A stretch of 35,339 nucleotides of DNA from the NCBI GenBank assembly GCA_964472175.1, contig CAYYJF010000016.1, positions 1 through 35,339 on the forward strand. Reading direction: 5' to 3'. The notes beneath the pieces are model-generated. The model made no database searches, was not told the DNA's origin, and was given only the letters and a program-made list of their open reading frames with translations. Shown here piece by piece: positions 24,390 to 32,999 of this stretch; the first letter of the stretch is position 1; every line of letters begins with the position of its first letter. The stretch comes from UBA8389 sp964472175 (GTDB lineage: Bacteria; Bacteroidota; Bacteroidia; Bacteroidales; UBA1402). The position numbers were made by a program, and so were the translations under genes.

Positions 24390-24709
24390 TATTTAATTTC
24401 CTCCCCCGATTTTTTGGATATACGTACTAGCTTACCCTCTGCATTTCTGATACGACCTACACGTGTTGGTTTGCCGGTTTTAGGGTCAAGCGGATTCAAA
24501 TTTGAAATCTGGATAGGGGCTTCTTTTTTAATGATTCCACCCTGAGGATTCTTTGCATTAGGTTTGGTACTCCTTGAGACCATATTCACACCCTCTACAA
24601 TGGCTCGTTTCTTTTCAACAAGCATTTCAAGTACCCGACCGGTTTTACCCTTGTCTTCACCTGCATTGACATAGACGATGTCACCTTTTTTTATGTGTAA
24701 TTTACTCAT
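24389..24709 (-). CDS. rplX: 50S ribosomal protein uL24
   Basis: Assembly-initiator protein of the 50S subunit near the exit tunnel; 106 residues. The KOW motif is seen in LHIKKGDIVYVNAGEDKGKT and GRVLEMLVEKKRAIVEGVN, with NPQGGIIKKEAPI following. Its stop overlaps the rplE start by one base; rplN lies 19 bases upstream. Confidence 0.98.
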   Translation of the reverse strand: MSKLHIKKGDIVYVNAGEDKGKTGRVLEMLVEKKRAIVEGVNMVSRSTKPNAKNPQGGIIKKEAPIQISNLNPLDPKTGKPTRVGRIRNAEGKLVRISKKSGEEIK

Positions 24710-24728
24710 TAGTGTTTCTTTTCAATGA

Positions 24729-25094
24729 TTAAAGCACTTCAGGAGCCAGTGAAACAATCTTCATATTTGAATTACGAAGTTCTCTGGCCACCGGTCCAAA
24801 AATACGACTACCGCGAATTTCACCTGCATTGTTCAAAAGCACACAAGCATTATCATCGAAACGGATGTATGAACCATCGTTCCTACGAATTTCTTTTTTG
24901 GTGCGAACAATAACGGCTTTCGATACCGTACCCTTTTTTACATCACTGGAAGGAATTGTGCTTTTGATGGCAACAACGATAATGTCACCAACAGATGCAT
25001 AACGACGTCCTGTACCACCCAATACACGAATGCAAAGTACTTCCTTTGCACCGGAATTGTCGGCTACTAATAATCTGGATTCTGTTTGTATCAT
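24729..25094 (-). CDS. rplN: 50S ribosomal protein uL14
   Basis: Large-subunit interface protein that contacts 16S rRNA and binds the silencing factor RsfS; 121 residues. It begins MIQTESRLLVADNSGAKEVL and has RRYASVGDIIVVAIKSTIP, SYIRFDDNACVLLNN and GTRIFGPVAREL-like (here GSRIFGPVAREL). Only 2 bases separate it from rpsQ. Confidence 0.98.
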   Translation of the reverse strand: MIQTESRLLVADNSGAKEVLCIRVLGGTGRRYASVGDIIVVAIKSTIPSSDVKKGTVSKAVIVRTKKEIRRNDGSYIRFDDNACVLLNNAGEIRGSRIFGPVARELRNSNMKIVSLAPEVL

Positions 25095-25096
25095 AA

Positions 25097-25357
25097 TTAT
25101 TTCGCTCTTTCAGTGATTTCTACTAATCTCCATCTTTTGAGCTTACTCAAAGGACGGGTTTCCATAATACGCACGGTATCACCGATATTGCATTCATTCT
25201 TTTCATCGTGAGCATGGTATTTTTTCGTTTTGCTAACGAATTTACCGTAAATGGGGTGTTTTTCCTTCCATTTAATGGCTACCGTGATGCTCTTGTCCAT
25301 TTTATTGCTGGTTACTACACCGGCACGTTCTTTTCTTAAATTTCTAGTTTCCATCAC
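25097..25357 (-). CDS. rpsQ: 30S ribosomal protein uS17
   Basis: OB-fold protein that binds 16S rRNA near the 5' domain; 86 residues. Family stretches are RKERAGVVTSNKMDKSITVA, HPIYGKFVSKTKKYHAHDE and GDTVRIMETRPLSKLKRWRL. Three bases after rpmC. Confidence 0.98.
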   Translation of the reverse strand: MMETRNLRKERAGVVTSNKMDKSITVAIKWKEKHPIYGKFVSKTKKYHAHDEKNECNIGDTVRIMETRPLSKLKRWRLVEITERAK

Positions 25358-25360
25358 GAA

Positions 25361-25561
25361 TTAATTTTCTTGATTTAATTCTCTTTCGCGCAAAACCGTT
25401 TTTAAACGCGCAACATCACGACGCAAATCCTTGATTTGTGTGGGATTATCCAAAGGAGAAATGCTATGCTGTATGATCAACTGATCCAAACGGTTTGAAT
25501 CGGTTTGAATACGTTCTGCTACTTCTTTGGTGCTTAATTCTCTAACTTCATTAATCTTCAT
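25361..25561 (-). CDS. rpmC: 50S ribosomal protein uL29
   Basis: Small helical protein by the exit tunnel, a docking partner of SRP and trigger factor; 66 residues. It begins MKINEVRELSTKEVAERI and closes with a basic helix DLRRDVARLKTVLRERE. Five bases after rplP and three before rpsQ. The middle (HSISPLDNPTQIKDL) corresponds to the usual turn between the two helices. Confidence 0.96.
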   Translation of the reverse strand: MKINEVRELSTKEVAERIQTDSNRLDQLIIQHSISPLDNPTQIKDLRRDVARLKTVLRERELNQEN

Positions 25562-25566
25562 AAGGC

Positions 25567-26001
25567 TTAAGCGTTTGTGGTTTGCATATCGTAATCACGT
25601 CTCACGATAAATTTAGTTGCTACAGGAAGCTTTTGAGCTGCTAAGCGCAATGCTTCTTTGGCAATTTCAAAAGGTACTCCTTCCACTTCAATTAAAATTC
25701 TACCAGGGGTAACGGGAGCGACAAAACCTTCCGGTGCTCCTTTCCCTTTACCCATACGTACTTCTGCCGGCTTTTTGGTAAAAGGCTTGTCCGGAAATAT
25801 CCGGATCCAAATTTGCCCTTGACGTTGCATATAACGGGTCACTGCAATACGGGCAGCTTCGATTTGCTGACCTGTAATCCAATGTGATTCCAACGTCTTA
25901 ATACCAAAAGAACCGAAGGCCAATTGGTTGCCTCTTTGGGCATTGCCTTTCATGCGGCCTTTCTGTTGTCTTCTGAACTTTGTTCTTTTCGGTTGTAACA
26001 T
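25567..26001 (-). CDS. rplP: 50S ribosomal protein uL16
   Basis: Binds 23S rRNA near the A-site tRNA; 144 residues. Starts MLQPKRTKFRRQQKGRMKGN; further family blocks are GIKTLESHWITGQQIEAARI, MQRQGQIWIRIFPDKPFTKK and RMGKGKGAPEGFVAPV. It lies 18 bases after rpsC. Confidence 0.98.
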   Translation of the reverse strand: MLQPKRTKFRRQQKGRMKGNAQRGNQLAFGSFGIKTLESHWITGQQIEAARIAVTRYMQRQGQIWIRIFPDKPFTKKPAEVRMGKGKGAPEGFVAPVTPGRILIEVEGVPFEIAKEALRLAAQKLPVATKFIVRRDYDMQTTNA

Positions 26002-26019
26002 TTCTTGAGAATTGTAACG

Positions 26020-26769
26020 TTAACGATTATTGTTTCTCTTTTTTCTGAAGCCACCTTTACGGTCATCACGGCGATCTCCACCGTTATTGGAATTTCCACG
26101 ACCGGTTTCTTTGGTTGTTGCGAATTGTGGTGCCAAATCAACTTTTCCATAAACTTCTCCACGGCAAATCCACACCTTAACACCAATGATACCTACTTTT
26201 GTAAGAGCTTCAGCTTGAGCATAGTCAATATCTGCACGGAATGTGTGCAATGGGGTACGCCCCTCTTTGTACATTTCTGAACGGGCAATTTCTGCGCCAT
26301 TCAAACGACCGGATACTTGCACTTTGATTCCTTCAGCACCCATACGCATGGTTGACTGAATCGCCATTTTTGTAGCGCGTCTATATGCAATTTTTCCTTC
26401 AATTTGACGTGCAATGTTGTTGGCAACAATCACAGCATCCAATTCAGGACGTTTGATTTCGAAGATGTTGATCTGAACTTCTTTATCAGTAATTTTTTTC
26501 AACTCTTCTTTCAACTTATCCACTTCTTGTCCACCTTTACCGATAATAATACCCGGACGGGCTGTACATACAGTAATGGTGACCAATTTAAGCGTGCGCT
26601 CGATGACAATGCGAGAAACGCTGGCTTTGGCCAAACGTGCATTCAGATATTTGCGGATTTTACTGTCTTCCAACAGGGTATCGCCATAGTTATTACCACC
26701 ATACCAGTTGGAATCCCAACCTCTGATAATGCCTAAGCGGTTACTTACCGGATTAACTTTCTGTCCCAT
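26020..26769 (-). CDS. rpsC: 30S ribosomal protein uS3
   Basis: 30S head protein at the mRNA entry site with helicase function; 249 residues. MGQKVNPVSNRLGIIRGWDS opens the chain; the type II KH domain has the loop GIIIGKGGQEV, and the C-terminal domain has MRMGAEGIKVQVSGRLNGAE. A disordered tail of about 30 residues rich in Gly, Asn, Arg and Lys ends the protein, longer than in E. coli. Six bases after rplV. Confidence 0.98.
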   Translation of the reverse strand: MGQKVNPVSNRLGIIRGWDSNWYGGNNYGDTLLEDSKIRKYLNARLAKASVSRIVIERTLKLVTITVCTARPGIIIGKGGQEVDKLKEELKKITDKEVQINIFEIKRPELDAVIVANNIARQIEGKIAYRRATKMAIQSTMRMGAEGIKVQVSGRLNGAEIARSEMYKEGRTPLHTFRADIDYAQAEALTKVGIIGVKVWICRGEVYGKVDLAPQFATTKETGRGNSNNGGDRRDDRKGGFRKKRNNNR

Positions 26770-26775
26770 TTGGCC

Positions 26776-27183
26776 TTATTTTTGTTCGTTTTTAGTAATT
26801 GTATCAACTTTCAACGTCACATGGTTTGATCTTTTGCGAATCCGATAACCTCTTCCCTGCGGAGCCGTACGAAGTCTTTTTAACATCGTGGCTGAATCAA
26901 CTTTGATTTCGGTTACGAACAATTCGCCGGCATCTGCCTTGCGTTCGTTCTTGGCTTCCCAATTTGCAATTGCGGAACGAAGCAATTTTTCCAGGCGACC
27001 TGCAGCTTCCTTGGACGAAAACTTCAGAATGCCAAGTGCTAATGTCACTTCTTTGCCGCGAATAACATCGACCATTAAGCGCATTTTGCGGGGCGACGTT
27101 GGTACGTCATTGATCTTGGCGAAGTACTGAGTCTTCAGAGCTTCTTTTCTGGCATCAGCTGCCAATTTTTTTCTTGCACCCAT
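26776..27183 (-). CDS. rplV: 50S ribosomal protein uL22
   Basis: Protein whose beta hairpin lines the exit tunnel; 135 residues. An N-terminal Lys/Ala-rich extension (MGARKKLAADARKEA) precedes the core with DVPTSPRKMRLMVDVIRGKE-like (NDVPTSPRKMRLM), and the hairpin tip region has MLKRLRTAPQGRGYRIRKRS. 35 bases after rpsS. Confidence 0.97.
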   Translation of the reverse strand: MGARKKLAADARKEALKTQYFAKINDVPTSPRKMRLMVDVIRGKEVTLALGILKFSSKEAAGRLEKLLRSAIANWEAKNERKADAGELFVTEIKVDSATMLKRLRTAPQGRGYRIRKRSNHVTLKVDTITKNEQK

Positions 27184-27218
27184 TTTATATTCGTGTTTTT
27201 ATTTTTTCGGACATCGGT

Positions 27219-27488
27219 TTATTTCTTCTTGTTACCGCCATGGCCTCTAAAGGTACGTGTGGGAGAAAACTCGCCCAACTTGTGTCCTACCATGTTTTCA
27301 GTTACATAAACCGGGATAAACTTATTTCCGTTGTGAACGGCTACCGTGTGACCAACAAAGTCAGGAGAAATCATCGAAGCGCGTGCCCATGTTTTTACCA
27401 CGTTCTTCTTCCCCGATTCATTCATAGCTAGAATTTTAGCTTCCAACTTCACGTTGATATACGGTCCTTTTTTTAATGAACGACTCAT
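27219..27488 (-). CDS. rpsS: 30S ribosomal protein uS19
   Basis: 30S head protein partnered with uS13; 89 residues. It begins MSRSLKKGPYINVKLEAKIL and holds TWARASMISPDFVGHTVAVH, NGNKFIPVYVTENMVGHKLG and EFSPTRTFRGHGG, all family signatures. 21 bases after rplB. Confidence 0.98.
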   Translation of the reverse strand: MSRSLKKGPYINVKLEAKILAMNESGKKNVVKTWARASMISPDFVGHTVAVHNGNKFIPVYVTENMVGHKLGEFSPTRTFRGHGGNKKK

Positions 27489-27509
27489 AATTTACTTGAA
27501 TTTAATCGG

Positions 27510-28334
27510 TTATTTCTTACGTCTTTCGATGATGTATTTGCTGGATTGCTTTTTAGGCGCACGGGTTTTCAAGCCCTTAGCCAACAAGCCTTTTCTTGAT
27601 CTCGGGTGTCCTCCAGAAGCACGACCTTCACCACCACCCATGGGGTGATCGACAGGGTTCATGACAACACCACGGACACGTGGACGACGTCCCAACCATC
27701 TGGAACGTCCGGCTTTACCAGATCTTTCCAAAGCATGGTCGGAATTACCGACAGCTCCAATGGTTGCTTTACAAGTCAACAATATTTTGCGGGTTTCACC
27801 TGAAGGCATTTTTATAATACCATAGTTTTCTTCTTTTGAAACCAACTGTGCGAAGGTACCAGCAGATCTAACCATTTTAGAACCTTGACCCGGACGTAAT
27901 TCAATATTGTGAATGACAGTACCGATGGGTATATTCTTTAATGGCAATGCATTGCCGATTTCAGGTGCAGCTTGCTCTCCTGACATGATTTTCATGCCAA
28001 CTTCCAAGCCATTGGGTGCAATGATATACGCTTTCTCTCCATCAGCATAAAACAACAATGCGATACGAGCCGAACGGTTCGGGTCGTATTCAATGGTTTT
28101 TACTGTTGCAGGAATTCCATCTTTATTTCTCTTGAAGTCAATGAAACGATACGATCTTTTGTGTCCACCGCCAAGATAGCGCATGGTCATTTTTCCTTGA
28201 TTGTTACGTCCCCCTGATTTGTTCAAACCAAAAACAAGAGATTTTTCTGGTGCACTGGCTGTGATGGTATCAAAGGCACCAATAATTTTATGTCTCTGCC
28301 CCGGTGTTGTGGGCTTTAGCTTACGTACTGCCAT
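27510..28334 (-). CDS. rplB: 50S ribosomal protein uL2
   Basis: Core large-subunit protein needed for subunit joining and peptidyl transfer; 274 residues. Starts MAVRKLKPTTPGQRHK at the ATG at 28334; an upstream in-frame start at 28361 would overlap the end of rplW. The C-terminal NPVDHPMGGGEGRASGGHPR includes the conserved His near the peptidyl-transferase centre. Also visible are GGGHKRSYRFIDFKRNKDG and VHNIELRPGQG-like (VIHNIELRPGQG). Four bases after rplW. Confidence 0.98.
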   Translation of the reverse strand: MAVRKLKPTTPGQRHKIIGAFDTITASAPEKSLVFGLNKSGGRNNQGKMTMRYLGGGHKRSYRFIDFKRNKDGIPATVKTIEYDPNRSARIALLFYADGEKAYIIAPNGLEVGMKIMSGEQAAPEIGNALPLKNIPIGTVIHNIELRPGQGSKMVRSAGTFAQLVSKEENYGIIKMPSGETRKILLTCKATIGAVGNSDHALERSGKAGRSRWLGRRPRVRGVVMNPVDHPMGGGEGRASGGHPRSRKGLLAKGLKTRAPKKQSSKYIIERRKK

Positions 28335-28338
28335 TTTA

Positions 28339-28629
28339 TTAGATGTTGCTATAAAAATCAATGACGTCGCCTTCCTTAAGAGTTACGATTGCTTTCTTAA
28401 AGGAACTTTCTTTTCCTTTAACAAGTCCACTCTTGGTATTGCGAGATTTATTCTTGCCTCTAAAATTCATCGTATTGACGCTGGTAACAGTAACGTTGTA
28501 CATTTGCTGTATTGCGCGAGCGATCTGAATTTTGTTGGCATCCGGTTGCACTCGGAAACCGTAACGGCCTAACTTTTCAGACATCGCCGTCATCTTCTCG
28601 GTTACGATCGGTTTGATGATGATTCCCAT
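28339..28629 (-). CDS. rplW: 50S ribosomal protein uL23
   Basis: Exit-tunnel protein that docks trigger factor and SRP; 96 residues. It has IIKPIVTEKMTAMSEKLGRY, VQPDANKIQIARAIQQMYNV and VNTMNFRGKNKSR. A Shine-Dalgarno sequence AAGGAG (minus strand, 28643-28638) ends 8 bases before its ATG and overlaps the TAA of rplD, rare in this window. Confidence 0.98.
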   Translation of the reverse strand: MGIIIKPIVTEKMTAMSEKLGRYGFRVQPDANKIQIARAIQQMYNVTVTSVNTMNFRGKNKSRNTKSGLVKGKESSFKKAIVTLKEGDVIDFYSNI

Positions 28630-28637
28630 TTTTCGTT

Positions 28638-28643
28638 CTCCTT
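28638..28643 (-). promoter_or_regulatory. Shine-Dalgarno sequence before rplW
   Basis: AAGGAG on the minus strand, 8 bases before the rplW ATG; its first bases are part of the rplD stop codon (TAAGGAG). Confidence 0.6.
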
Positions 28644-29268
28644 ATGCGTTTAAAATGTTATCAATTCCGGCGATAGTTTTCTCTGTTAAAACAAGCGTGT
28701 TTGCATTCAATACTCTGTAAGTATTTAATCCAGACAGTGTTATAACTTGAGCCTTCGCCAAATTACGAGCCGACAAATATACGTTTTTATTTACTTCCGG
28801 CAATACAAAAAGTGACTTTTTATCAGCTAGTTGCAGTTTGTTTGTCAACAATACAAAAGCTTTAGTTTTTGGAGCATCAAAGCTGAAATCTTCAACCACA
28901 ATAATGGCATTATCAGCAGCCTTTTGACTGAGTGCAGATTTACGTGCCAATTGTTTCACTTTCTTATTCAACTTAAAGCTATAGTCACGAGGTTTGGGCC
29001 CAAATACGCGGGCACCACCCATGACAGGTGAATTGATATCTCCATGACGAGCTCCACCGCCGCCTTTTTGACGACCCAATTTTCTTGTGGAACCAGACAT
29101 TTCACTTCTTTCTTTAGATTTATGCGTACCCTGACGGCAATTTGCCTGGTACTGCTTCACGTCCAACCAAATGGCGTGATTGTTGGGCTCGATAGCAAAG
29201 ATTGCGTCGTTTAACGTAATCTTTCTTCCGGTATCTTCCCCTTGGATATTATAAATACTCAGTTCCAT
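28642..29268 (-). CDS. rplD: 50S ribosomal protein uL4
   Basis: Early-assembly protein with a loop in the exit tunnel; 208 residues. The tunnel loop region is KLGRQKGGGGARHGDINSPV followed by GGARVFGPKPRDYSFKLNKK, and the globular domain has LARKSALSQKA. In E. coli uL4 represses the S10 operon; no equivalent leader was identified here, and rpsJ follows fusA directly. Its ATG overlaps the rplC TAA by one base. Confidence 0.98.
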   Translation of the reverse strand: MELSIYNIQGEDTGRKITLNDAIFAIEPNNHAIWLDVKQYQANCRQGTHKSKERSEMSGSTRKLGRQKGGGGARHGDINSPVMGGARVFGPKPRDYSFKLNKKVKQLARKSALSQKAADNAIIVVEDFSFDAPKTKAFVLLTNKLQLADKKSLFVLPEVNKNVYLSARNLAKAQVITLSGLNTYRVLNANTLVLTEKTIAGIDNILNA

Positions 29269-29888
29269 TACTTTTCAATGATTACGATTGAACCTTTTGC
29301 TCCGGGAACAGAACCTTTAATTAAAACAAGATTGTGTTCAGGAATCAACTTGATTATTTGAAGGTTTTGCACAGTTACACGTGCATTACCAGTCTGTCCG
29401 GCCATACGTTTTCCTTTAAAAACGCGTGATGGCCATGAAGAAGCACCCAAGGAACCGGGTGCACGAAGGCGGTTATGCTGACCGTGAGTGGCTTCACCCA
29501 CACCAGAAAATCCATGACGTTTAACAACGCCCTGAAAACCTTTACCTTTAGATGTTCCCACAACATCGACATACTCATCTGCTTCAAAAAGCTTTTCTGC
29601 AGTAATCACGTCGCCTGCCTTGAATTCGTCTCCGAATCCTTTGAACTCTACCAAATGTCTCTGAGGAGTAACTCCGGCTTTTGCAAAATGACCCATTTCT
29701 GCTTTGTTGCTGTGTTTTTCCTTTTTTTCCTGGAAACCCAACTGGATGGCTTCGTAGCCATCAACATTCAGAGTCTTTACCTGAGTTACAACGCAAGGAC
29801 CAGCTTCTAAAACAGTGCATGGAATATTTTTTCCATCAGCACTGAAAACGGATGTCATTCCGATTTTTTTTCCTAAAATTCCTGGCAT
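29268..29888 (-). CDS. rplC: 50S ribosomal protein uL3
   Basis: Early-assembly protein near the peptidyl-transferase centre; 206 residues. Starts MPGILGKKIGMTSVFSADGK; the extended loop reads HGFSGVGEATHGQHNRLRAP then GSLGASSWPSRVFKGKRMAG. The Gln in the GQHNR-type stretch corresponds to the region methylated by PrmB in other bacteria. 19 bases after rpsJ; one-base overlap with rplD. Confidence 0.98.
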   Translation of the reverse strand: MPGILGKKIGMTSVFSADGKNIPCTVLEAGPCVVTQVKTLNVDGYEAIQLGFQEKKEKHSNKAEMGHFAKAGVTPQRHLVEFKGFGDEFKAGDVITAEKLFEADEYVDVVGTSKGKGFQGVVKRHGFSGVGEATHGQHNRLRAPGSLGASSWPSRVFKGKRMAGQTGNARVTVQNLQIIKLIPEHNLVLIKGSVPGAKGSIVIIEK

Positions 29889-29907
29889 TTCACTATAAAT
29901 TATTAAA

Positions 29908-30213
29908 TCAAACTTTAATCTCTACTTCAACACCGCTGGGCAATTCGAGTTTCATCAACGCATCAACAGTTTTTGCACTGGAATTGTAGATGTCGATGAG
30001 TCTCTTATAAGAACTCAATTCGAATTGTTCACGAGATTTTTTGTTTACGAACGTAGCACGGTTTACCGTGAAAATACGTTTGTGTGTTGGAAGGGGAATT
30101 GGACCGCTGACAACAGCGCCGGTAGCCTTCACAGTCTTTACAATCTTCTCGGCTGACTTATCAACCAAGTTGTAATCGTAAGACTTCAATTTAATTCTAA
30201 TCTTTTGGCTCAT
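29908..30213 (-). CDS. rpsJ: 30S ribosomal protein uS10
   Basis: 30S head protein, also NusE in antitermination; 101 residues. MSQKIRIKLKSYDYNLVDKS, SGPIPLPTHKRIFTVNRATF and KSREQFELSSYKRLIDIYN are family stretches. It lies 68 bases after fusA, with a 13-bp inverted repeat in the gap, and heads the S10 segment. Confidence 0.98.
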   Translation of the reverse strand: MSQKIRIKLKSYDYNLVDKSAEKIVKTVKATGAVVSGPIPLPTHKRIFTVNRATFVNKKSREQFELSSYKRLIDIYNSSAKTVDALMKLELPSGVEVEIKV

Positions 30214-30232
30214 GTTATTTTAATTGCGATGC

Positions 30233-30270
30233 GAATGGAATCTGTAGAGCTATAAACACAGATTCCATTC
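30233..30270. repeat. Perfect 13-bp inverted repeat between fusA and rpsJ
   Basis: GAATGGAATCTGT (30233-30245) and ACAGATTCCATTC (30258-30270) are exact reverse complements with a 12-base loop. It occupies more than half of the 68-base fusA-rpsJ spacer. On the transcribed strand the stem is not followed by a T tract, so it is not a standard intrinsic terminator. It may be a processing, attenuation or mRNA-stabilising hairpin. Confidence 0.85.
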
Positions 30271-30281
30271 CAACATCTATT

Positions 30282-32399
30282 TTAAATTAAATCTATACGT
30301 CCTTTTGCTTCAGTTAATACCTGTGTAGCAATAGACTTGGACAGTTCTTCAAAGTGATCAAATTCCATCGTACTGGTTGCTCTACCAGAGGTTATGGTAC
30401 GCAAGGCGGTCACATAACCAAAGGTTTCTGCCAAAGGCACCATGGCCTTAACGATTCTTGCACCGGAACGGTTGGTATCCATACCACCGACCTGGCCACG
30501 ACGTTTGTTCAAGTCACCAATGACATCACCCATGCTTTCTTCAGGAGTAATCACTTCCATTTTCATGATGGGCTCCATCAAAGCAGGTTTTGCTTTTGCA
30601 CATGCAGACTTAAATGCCAGGCTGGCGCAAATCTCGAACGACAACGAGTCAGAGTCAACCGGGTGGAAAGAACCGTCAACAACAGTCACTTTCAATCCAT
30701 CCAATGGATAACCAGCCAATACACCATTTTTCATGGCATTTTTAAAGCCTTTTTCAATGGAAGGAATATATTCTTTGGGAATATTACCACCTTTGACTTC
30801 ATCGACAAACTGCAAATCACCTTCGAATTCTTTATCTTTTGGACCAACTTTAACAATCATGTCCGCAAACTTACCGCGACCACCTGATTGTTTTTTGTAG
30901 GTTTCTCTGATCTGAACTTCCTGAGTGATGGTTTCTTTGTAAGAAACCTGAGGACGACCTTGGTTACATTCAACCTTGAACTCTCGCTTCAATCGGTCAA
31001 TAATGATCTCCAAGTGCAATTCACCCATACCTGAGATAATCGTTTGTCCGGATTGTTCATCTGTACGAACGGTAAAGGTCGGATCTTCCTCAGCCAATTT
31101 ATTTAAGCCCATACCCAATCTGTCGAGGTCTTTTTGAGTTTTGGGTTCAATTGAAATACCAATAACGGGTTCTGGGAAATCCATAGATTCCAATACAATG
31201 GGTGATTTTTCTTCACACAAGGTATCTCCAGTTCTAATATCTTTAAAGCCAACTCCTGCACCAATGTCACCAGCACCAATTACTTCAACCGGATTCTGCT
31301 TGTTTGAATGCATTTGGAACAAACGTGAAATTCGCTCTTTTTTGTCTGAACGGGTATTATATACATAAGAACCAGCCTCTAATTTACCAGAATATACTCT
31401 GATAAAACACAAACGGCCAACATACGGGTCTGTAGCAATCTTGAAGGCCAATGCGGTAAGTGGTTCATTTTCATCTGGTTTACGGGAAATCTCATTCTCA
31501 GGATTACCCGGCTCATGACCAACAATAGCTGGAGTATCTAGTGGGCTGGGCAAAAACAAACAAACTGCATCCAACAAAGTTTGAACACCTTTATTTTTGA
31601 ATGAGGAACCACAAAGCATTGGATTGATGGCCATTGAAATGGTGCCTTTTCTAAGTGCAGAAATAACCTCTTCTTCAGTTATCGTTGTTGGATCATCAAA
31701 GAATTTCTCCATCAACACGTCGTCAAATTCCGCAACGGTTTCAAGCATCTTTTCTCTCCATTCCTGAGCTTCTGATACCAATTCAGCGGGAATCTCTTCA
31801 ACAGAATAATCTGCGCCCATAGACTCATCATGCCAAAAAATGGCTTTCATACGAATCAAATCGACAACGCCTTTGAATTTTTCTTCTGCGCCAATGGGAA
31901 TTTGTATAGGACAAGGATTTGCTTTCAATACATCCTTCATTTGTCTAACGACTTCGAAGAAATCTGCACCGGATCGGTCCATTTTGTTTACATAACAAAT
32001 TCTGGGAACATCATATTTATCAGCCTGACGCCATACGGTTTCCGATTGAGGTTCAACACCACCAACAGCGCAATATGTTGCAACTGCACCGTCAAGAATT
32101 CTGAGTGAGCGTTCAACCTCAACAGTAAAGTCAACGTGTCCCGGAGTGTCAATCAAATTTATTTTAAACTTGTTTCCTCCCTGATTCCAGGATGTTGTTG
32201 TTGCAGCAGAAGTGATTGTAATACCTCTTTCCTGCTCCTGCTCCATCCAGTCCATCGTTGCTGCGCCATCGTGAACTTCACCAATTTTATGGGTTAAACC
32301 CGTATAAAAAAGGATACGTTCAGAAGTCGTTGTCTTTCCGGCATCGATGTGAGCCATGATACCAATATTCCTTGTAAATTGTAAATCTGCTTTTGCCAT
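30282..32399 (-). CDS. fusA: Elongation factor G
   Basis: GTPase that drives tRNA-mRNA translocation and, with RRF, ribosome recycling; 705 residues. G1 AHIDAGKTT (16-24), switch I RGIT (58-61), G3 DTPGHVDF (84-91) and G4 NKMD (138-141) are intact. Domain II follows (LTALAFKIATDPYVGRLCFI), and domain IV has the tip region GVLAGYPLDGLKVTVVDGS. Only one copy is seen, in the classic place after rpsG (26-base gap). tuf is missing after it. Confidence 0.98.
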   Translation of the reverse strand: MAKADLQFTRNIGIMAHIDAGKTTTSERILFYTGLTHKIGEVHDGAATMDWMEQEQERGITITSAATTTSWNQGGNKFKINLIDTPGHVDFTVEVERSLRILDGAVATYCAVGGVEPQSETVWRQADKYDVPRICYVNKMDRSGADFFEVVRQMKDVLKANPCPIQIPIGAEEKFKGVVDLIRMKAIFWHDESMGADYSVEEIPAELVSEAQEWREKMLETVAEFDDVLMEKFFDDPTTITEEEVISALRKGTISMAINPMLCGSSFKNKGVQTLLDAVCLFLPSPLDTPAIVGHEPGNPENEISRKPDENEPLTALAFKIATDPYVGRLCFIRVYSGKLEAGSYVYNTRSDKKERISRLFQMHSNKQNPVEVIGAGDIGAGVGFKDIRTGDTLCEEKSPIVLESMDFPEPVIGISIEPKTQKDLDRLGMGLNKLAEEDPTFTVRTDEQSGQTIISGMGELHLEIIIDRLKREFKVECNQGRPQVSYKETITQEVQIRETYKKQSGGRGKFADMIVKVGPKDKEFEGDLQFVDEVKGGNIPKEYIPSIEKGFKNAMKNGVLAGYPLDGLKVTVVDGSFHPVDSDSLSFEICASLAFKSACAKAKPALMEPIMKMEVITPEESMGDVIGDLNKRRGQVGGMDTNRSGARIVKAMVPLAETFGYVTALRTITSGRATSTMEFDHFEELSKSIATQVLTEAKGRIDLI

Positions 32400-32425
32400 T
32401 TTCTTTTTTACCTATTATCTATTGA

Positions 32426-32902
32426 TTAAAAACGGAAATGCGCAAATGCACGGTTTGCTTCAGCCATACGGTGCATATCTTCCTTACGTTTGAATGATCC
32501 ACCTTGATTGTTATAGGCGTCAACAATTTCAGCAGCAAGTTTATCAGCCATGGATTTTCCACCACGCTTACGTGCATAAAGAATAATATTTTTCATTGAA
32601 ATGGATTCCTTTCTATCCGGACGGATTTCGGTAGGAACCTGAAATGTTGCACCGCCGATTCGGCGTGATTTGACTTCGACCTGAGGAGTAATATTGTCGA
32701 GTGCAACTTTCCATATTTCGAGCGCAGATTTTTCGTCGTTGGGCAATTTTGCTTTGACGACATTGAGAGCAGAATAGAATATTTCATACGAAGTATTCTT
32801 TTTCCCATCATACATCAAGTGATTCACAAATTTGGTCACTTTGGTGTCATTAAAAACCGGATCCGGTAGGATCACCCGTTTTTTTGGTTTTGATTTTCTC
32901 AT
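32426..32902 (-). CDS. rpsG: 30S ribosomal protein uS7
   Basis: Primary binder of the 3' major domain of 16S rRNA; 158 residues. MRKSKPKKRVILPDPVFND opens it; VTKFVNHLMYDGKKNTSYEI, RRIGGATFQVPTEIRPDRKE and RMAEANRAFAHFRF are family stretches. In E. coli uS7 represses its own translation by binding the rpsL-rpsG spacer. Here that spacer is 159 bases, the longest within the cluster, and holds two hairpins. Confidence 0.98.
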   Translation of the reverse strand: MRKSKPKKRVILPDPVFNDTKVTKFVNHLMYDGKKNTSYEIFYSALNVVKAKLPNDEKSALEIWKVALDNITPQVEVKSRRIGGATFQVPTEIRPDRKESISMKNIILYARKRGGKSMADKLAAEIVDAYNNQGGSFKRKEDMHRMAEANRAFAHFRF

Positions 32903-32955
32903 TTTCTCAAAAATTTTCCGTTTTTGTTTTGGTTGTCTTCGTTTCGTTTGTCTTC

Positions 32956-32999
32956 AACGTTCCCTCCGGAACATTTACTCAACCACGCTTTAAAAGCGT
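32956..32999 (-). promoter_or_regulatory. Two adjacent hairpins in the rpsL-rpsG spacer
   Basis: Hairpin 1, positions 32956-32975: AATGTTCC and GGAACGTT on the minus strand, 8 pairs (one G-U) with loop GGAG. Hairpin 2, positions 32985-32999: ACGCTTT and AAAGCGT with a single-base centre. Neither is followed by a T tract. By analogy with E. coli this could be a uS7 control site, but no sequence match to that site was shown. Confidence 0.5.

Noticed and set aside
30354..30887. Open frame of about 177 codons on the plus strand
   Set aside because: Antisense to the end of fusA; no recognisable motifs.
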